Source: Paenibacillus artemisiicola (lineage in GTDB: Bacteria > Bacillota > Bacilli > Paenibacillales > Paenibacillaceae). From it: a DNA stretch of 64,000 nt. The translations under genes and the position numbers were made by a program. Below, piece after piece: positions 60,479 through 64,000 of the stretch; within the stretch, counting starts at the first letter, position 1, and the number at the start of each line of letters is the position of its first letter. The notes under the pieces are model-generated. The model saw only the letters and a program-made list of their open reading frames with translations. It was not told the origin of the DNA and ran no database searches. The stretch lies in contig NZ_JAGGDJ010000028.1 in assembly GCF_017652985.1 (NCBI RefSeq), positions 1 to 64,000 of the forward strand, given 5' to 3'.

Positions 60479-60512
60479 GGCGTCCGGCGGCGCCTCCGCG
60501 CCGCCGGACGCC
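60479..60512. terminator. Stem-loop between permease and dioxygenase genes
   Basis: A perfect 15-bp stem, 60479-60493 with 60498-60512, CTCC loop. No clear T-run. Confidence 0.6.
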
Positions 60513-60629
60513 GTTATACCTTTCAGCGTTCTGCCGCGGACAGGCCGATGCTTAGCCCCATCGTTCCCACACTCAATCGCCGACGGGCCCAGCCGCCGAA
60601 GCCGCCGACAGTACATTCCAATAACGCGC

Positions 60630-61532
60630 CTACTCCTTCACGCTGCCGAGCTGCAGGCCGTGCACGAAATATTTCTGCAGGAACGGATAGACGACGAGAA
60701 TCGGCAGCGACGCCGCGATCGTGACGGATGCCCGGATCGACATCGGCGTCACGAGGTTGCGCGCGGCCCCGAGGTCCGCGCCGTTCGCGACGGCCGCGCT
60801 GCTGTTGGAGTTCATGGACGAGGACAGCAGCTTCATCAGCTCGTACTGCAGCGTGCTCAAGCTCTGCTTCGACGACGCAAACAGGAACGTATCGAACCAG
60901 GAGTTCCACTGCCCGACCGCGACGAACAGCGCCACCGTGGCGAGCACCGGCTGGCAGAGCGGCAGGATGATCGAGAAGAAGGTCCGAAAATCGCCGGCGC
61001 CGTCCACCTTGGCCGATTCGATCAGCCCTTCCGGCAGCGTCTGCATGTAGGTGCGGATGACGATCATGTTGAACGCGCTGATCAGCCCCGGCACCACGTA
61101 CACGAGAAAATGGTTCAGCAAATGCAGATCCTTGATCAGAAAATAAAACGGAATCAGTCCGGCGTTGAAATACATCGTCAGCACGATGACGATCGTGATC
61201 GGCTTGCGGAGCACGTATTCCCGCCGGCTGACCGTATAAGCGAGCATCGACGTCAGGAAAAGGCTGAGCACGGTCGACAGCACCGTCCGCGCCACCGAGA
61301 CCCAGAAGGCGTGGAAGATCGTCCCGCCCGCGAAGATCGCCCGGTAATTCTGCTCCGTCCAGACGCGCGGCCAGAGGTAGATGCCGCCGCGGATCGTGTC
61401 GTTGCCGGCGTTGAACGAGACCGCCAGCGTGTTCAGGAAGGGATACAGCGTGACGACGGCCAGCGCGATCATGACGGCGGCGTTGAACGTATGGAAGACG
61501 GCCGGCTCCAGCCGCGGCGCTTTCGTTCTCAT
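60630..61532 (-). CDS. ABC transporter permease (LplC/YtcP-like)
   Basis: A 300-residue permease with six helices; EAA loop ESAKVDGAGDFRTFFSIILP (about 173-192); C-terminal VHGLQLGSVKE as in the LplC/YtcP group. It is 13 bp downstream of its partner permease gene. No ATPase is encoded nearby. Confidence 0.92.
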   Translation of the reverse strand: MRTKAPRLEPAVFHTFNAAVMIALAVVTLYPFLNTLAVSFNAGNDTIRGGIYLWPRVWTEQNYRAIFAGGTIFHAFWVSVARTVLSTVLSLFLTSMLAYTVSRREYVLRKPITIVIVLTMYFNAGLIPFYFLIKDLHLLNHFLVYVVPGLISAFNMIVIRTYMQTLPEGLIESAKVDGAGDFRTFFSIILPLCQPVLATVALFVAVGQWNSWFDTFLFASSKQSLSTLQYELMKLLSSSMNSNSSAAVANGADLGAARNLVTPMSIRASVTIAASLPILVVYPFLQKYFVHGLQLGSVKE

Positions 61533-61545
61533 CGGATGCCCCTCC

Positions 61546-62520
61546 TCATATCAGTCTGTCGTCGCCGAAGCGCTTGGCGATCGTGTTGGCGGCGAAGATC
61601 AGGGTGATGCTGACGACCGACTTGAAGATGCCGGCGGCGGTCGCGAGCGAGTAGTTGCCGATCTGCAGCCCGTATTTCAGCACGAAGATGTCAATCGTCT
61701 GCGACCAGTCGACGACGACGCCGTTGCCGAGCAGGTACTGCACCTCGAAGCCCGCTTCCAGAATCCAGCCGATGTTCATGATCAGCAGGATGATGACGAT
61801 CGACTTGATCCCCGGCAGCGTCACGTACAGCATTTTCTGGTACCGGTTCGCGCCGTCGATCTCCGCGGCTTCGTACAGCGACGGGTCGATCGACGTGATG
61901 GCGGCCAGATAGATGATCGCGTTCCAGCCCACTTCCTTCCAGACATGGGAGGCGCCGACGATGCCCCAGAAGTAATGCGGCATGCTGAGCCACATGATCG
62001 GCTCGTGGATGAAGCCGAGCTTCATGAGCAGGACGTTCACGATCCCGCCGTCGACGGACAGCGAATTCGCGACGATGCCCGTGACGATGATCCACGAGAG
62101 GAAATGCGGCAGGTACGAGATCGTCTGGATCGCCCGCTTGTACAGCCGGTGCTTGATCTCGTTCAGCAGGATCGCAAACGCGATGGCCGTGACGAAGCCG
62201 AGCACCATGTTGATGAAGCTCATCGCGATCGTGTTGCGCAGCACGTTCAGGAACATGTCGTCGCTGAACAGAAACCGGAATTGCTTGAGGCCGACCCATT
62301 CCTGCTCGGCGAACGCCTTCGCCGGCTTGTAGTTCTGGAACGCCATCGTCCATCCCCAGATGGGATAGTAGGAAAACAGGACGACGTAGGCCAGAATCGG
62401 CAGCGACATGAGCATCAGCTGCTTCTGGCCGCGCATCCGCTTGAAGACGGACGCTTTCGGCACGGATGTTTCCGCGCGGACGGCCGCGCGGGTCCGCACG
62501 GCTTTCTCGGCGCTCGCCAT
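61546..62520 (-). CDS. ABC transporter permease (LplB/YteP-like)
   Basis: A 324-residue permease with six helices; EAA loop EAAEIDGANRYQKMLYVTLP (about 215-234). A charged N-terminal extension of about 30 residues precedes the first helix. It pairs with the next gene and the binding protein encoded upstream. Confidence 0.92.
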   Translation of the reverse strand: MASAEKAVRTRAAVRAETSVPKASVFKRMRGQKQLMLMSLPILAYVVLFSYYPIWGWTMAFQNYKPAKAFAEQEWVGLKQFRFLFSDDMFLNVLRNTIAMSFINMVLGFVTAIAFAILLNEIKHRLYKRAIQTISYLPHFLSWIIVTGIVANSLSVDGGIVNVLLMKLGFIHEPIMWLSMPHYFWGIVGASHVWKEVGWNAIIYLAAITSIDPSLYEAAEIDGANRYQKMLYVTLPGIKSIVIILLIMNIGWILEAGFEVQYLLGNGVVVDWSQTIDIFVLKYGLQIGNYSLATAAGIFKSVVSITLIFAANTIAKRFGDDRLI

Positions 62521-62576
62521 GCGATTTTCCCCCTCTCTTCGTCTGAATTGCGGCGCGCGGGAGCGAGCGGCGCAAA

Positions 62577-62597
62577 GCGCCGGCGATCCGCCGGCGC
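62577..62597 (-). terminator. Intercistronic hairpin after the binding-protein gene
   Basis: GCGCCGGCG (62577-62585), ATC loop, CGCCGGCGC (62589-62597), with short T-run. It lies between binding-protein and permease genes and may keep binding-protein mRNA in excess. Confidence 0.6.
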
Positions 62598-62629
62598 CTT
62601 TCGCCCGGATACGCTCCGCGGGCGCGCGG

Positions 62630-64000
62630 TTATTGGCTGGCCCAGTTCTCGATGCGCCATTTCAGCTGGTCGTTGATGCGGTCTTCGTACGCCTTCACGT
62701 TGATCTTCTTGTACGCGTTCACGTAATCGGTCCATACCGCGTCGAACTGGTCGGCCTTCGACATGATCGCTTTCGGCAAATATTTCAGCGAGGCGTCGGA
62801 CATCTGCTTGTTCGCGACGGAAGCGTCGGAGCCGTCGATCAGGTCGACCTGCCAAGCCGGGTAATAAACCGGGTTCTCCGGCGCCGGCGAGAAAAAGTCC
62901 GTCCACGTCTTGTGGCCGTAGGCCGTCAGCAATTCCTTATCCTGCGGCTTGAGCGAATCGAAGAACTCCTGCGGCTGGGTGCCCGCCGACGTCGCGTTGC
63001 CGTCGCTGTAGGTGCCCTCCATCTTCGGCGCGGCGCCGTAGAACGCGTCCGCCTTATTGGCCAGCTTCCAGGTCGGATCCTCCTGCTGCTTGCGCTGCTC
63101 CGGCGTGCGGGCGTACTTGCCGTCCGTGCCGACGATGTAGTCGACGCCCTCTTCGCCCCACGACAGCAGCTTCTGGTACTTCTCGTCCATGAGCGCGTCG
63201 AGGAACTTGATGATGCGGACCGGATCCTTCGCGTCCTTGCTGATGCCGAAGCCGTTGTTCAAGTTAATGACCGGGCGGTCGAGGTAGTAATCCTTGATGC
63301 TGCCCGTATCGTAGACGAGCGGGAAGCCGACGTACGTCTGGCCGATTTTGTTCTGCGAGACGAGCGTGTCTTCGCCCTGCTGGAAGTTCCAGTGCTGGTC
63401 GAACATGCCGAGCACGCGGCCCGTGGAAATCTTCGCCAGGTACTGGTCGTAGTTCTGCACGAACGCTTCCTTGTCCATGAGCCCTTCGTTAAACAGGCCG
63501 TTCAGCGTCTTGTAGTACTGCTTGGCGATGTCCTTGTCCGCGAAGACCGACGCGACCCCGTCGTCCACGACGACGCCGCCGTCGTTCGGGTGGCCCGACA
63601 AGTGCTCCGGCGCGTTCAGCAGCGGGAACGTCCGCCAGTCGTACGCGAGCGACGTGAAGCCGATCGTCGGCTGGCCGTCGATCGTCGGATGCTTCGCCGC
63701 GTAATCGCGGATCAGCTTCGTGTAATCGTCGAGCGTCTTCGGCGTCGGATAGCCCGCCTCCTTCAGCACGTCCTTCTGAATCCAGAACGCCGGTCCGGAA
63801 TAGCCGGTCGCGTGGTATTCGCCGGTGTAGGCGCCGTAATTGGGCAGCCAGTAGATATGGCCGTCGCTGGAGTCCTTCATCCGGTTCCAGTAGGCCGCGT
63901 AATGCGCCTTCAGGTTCGGCGCGTACTTCTCGATCAAGTCCTCGAGCGGAATGACCGCGCCCGCCGAGACGAGCTTCGGATCGGCCGTGATGAGGTCCGG
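62630..64000 (-). CDS. ABC transporter substrate-binding protein (LplA-like), partial
   Basis: The C-terminal part (456 codons visible) of an extracellular oligosaccharide-binding protein; the N-terminus and lipobox lie beyond the right edge. The frame stays open to base 64000 (…PKLVSAGAVIPLEDLIEKYAP), so an internal start at 63937 is not genuine. Segments like GAYTGEYHATGYSGPAFWIQ and KDPVRIIKFLDAL match the LplA/YtcQ group. First known gene of the third importer cluster. Confidence 0.9.
   Translation of the reverse strand, partial: PDLITADPKLVSAGAVIPLEDLIEKYAPNLKAHYAAYWNRMKDSSDGHIYWLPNYGAYTGEYHATGYSGPAFWIQKDVLKEAGYPTPKTLDDYTKLIRDYAAKHPTIDGQPTIGFTSLAYDWRTFPLLNAPEHLSGHPNDGGVVVDDGVASVFADKDIAKQYYKTLNGLFNEGLMDKEAFVQNYDQYLAKISTGRVLGMFDQHWNFQQGEDTLVSQNKIGQTYVGFPLVYDTGSIKDYYLDRPVINLNNGFGISKDAKDPVRIIKFLDALMDEKYQKLLSWGEEGVDYIVGTDGKYARTPEQRKQQEDPTWKLANKADAFYGAAPKMEGTYSDGNATSAGTQPQEFFDSLKPQDKELLTAYGHKTWTDFFSPAPENPVYYPAWQVDLIDGSDASVANKQMSDASLKYLPKAIMSKADQFDAVWTDYVNAYKKINVKAYEDRINDQLKWRIENWASQ

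Noticed and set aside
63522..63937. Internal start at 63937 for the last binding protein
   Set aside because: The frame is open to the window edge and the upstream codons read as normal binding-protein sequence, so the gene is simply cut by the edge.

Overview
The window reads as chromosomal DNA of a high-GC, spore-forming Gram-positive bacterium of the Paenibacillaceae (Paenibacillus/Cohnella type). This is inferred from AGGAGG-type ribosome binding sites, frequent GTG/TTG starts, a gerA-type germination operon behind a sigma-G-like promoter, a giant protein ending in S-layer homology domains, and many ABC sugar importers that lack their own ATPase. No rRNA, tRNA, CRISPR array, phage or insertion sequence was seen.

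Layout. 1-809: no gene; a terminator and decayed tandem repeats. 810-2133 (minus): carboxymuconolactone-decarboxylase-like protein and NmrA-like oxidoreductase. 2489-6213 (plus): germination operon, order A-C-B. 6301-7173: ECF41-type sigma factor. The sigma gene and the 2133-810 gene pair carry the same TGTCACA-N16-CGTT promoter. 7365-8625: MarR regulator and short-chain dehydrogenase sharing a 28-bp operator. 8799-10850: HAD nucleotidase, AhpD-like protein and divergent Rrf2 regulator. 11111-16295: small membrane peptide, AraC regulator, and a divergent cluster of FG-GAP propeller, Gfo/Idh oxidoreductase and GH4 glycosidase. 16691-27166: PepD, TetR plus DHA2 efflux pump with shared palindromes, HD hydrolase, heterodimeric ABC exporter, PepT.

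27442-33814 (minus) is an operon for a UgpB-like ABC importer, a HAD phosphatase, an SMR exporter, a metallophosphoesterase and a propeller-like protein, divergent from a GbsR-like regulator. 34969-42697 (plus) is a GntR/UTRA-regulated sugar ABC system, complete with an MsmK/UgpC-type ATPase, a Cof-type HAD phosphatase, an unrecognised protein and a sugar-phosphate isomerase/epimerase. 42880-43500 holds a decayed Ig-like gene and a dispersed palindromic repeat cluster. 44472-56470 (minus) looks like a polysaccharide-utilisation locus: two permeases, binding protein, a 1991-residue S-layer-anchored pectate-lyase-fold protein, an enolase-superfamily dehydratase and an SDR epimerase. 56702-57610 is a stand-alone ATP-dependent DNA ligase. 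57956-64000 (minus) is a third ABC cluster with NagA and a phytanoyl-CoA-dioxygenase-like protein, cut by the right edge.

The genes point to a saprophyte that digests plant or microbial polymers outside the cell, imports oligosaccharides, and controls each locus with its own regulator. The single sugar-import ATPase (39122-40291) may also energise the transporters that lack one (inference). The most notable observations are the ECF41 regulon split by the germination operon, the paired operators for at least four local regulators, and an unusual set of decayed 13-20 bp minisatellites in intergenic regions.
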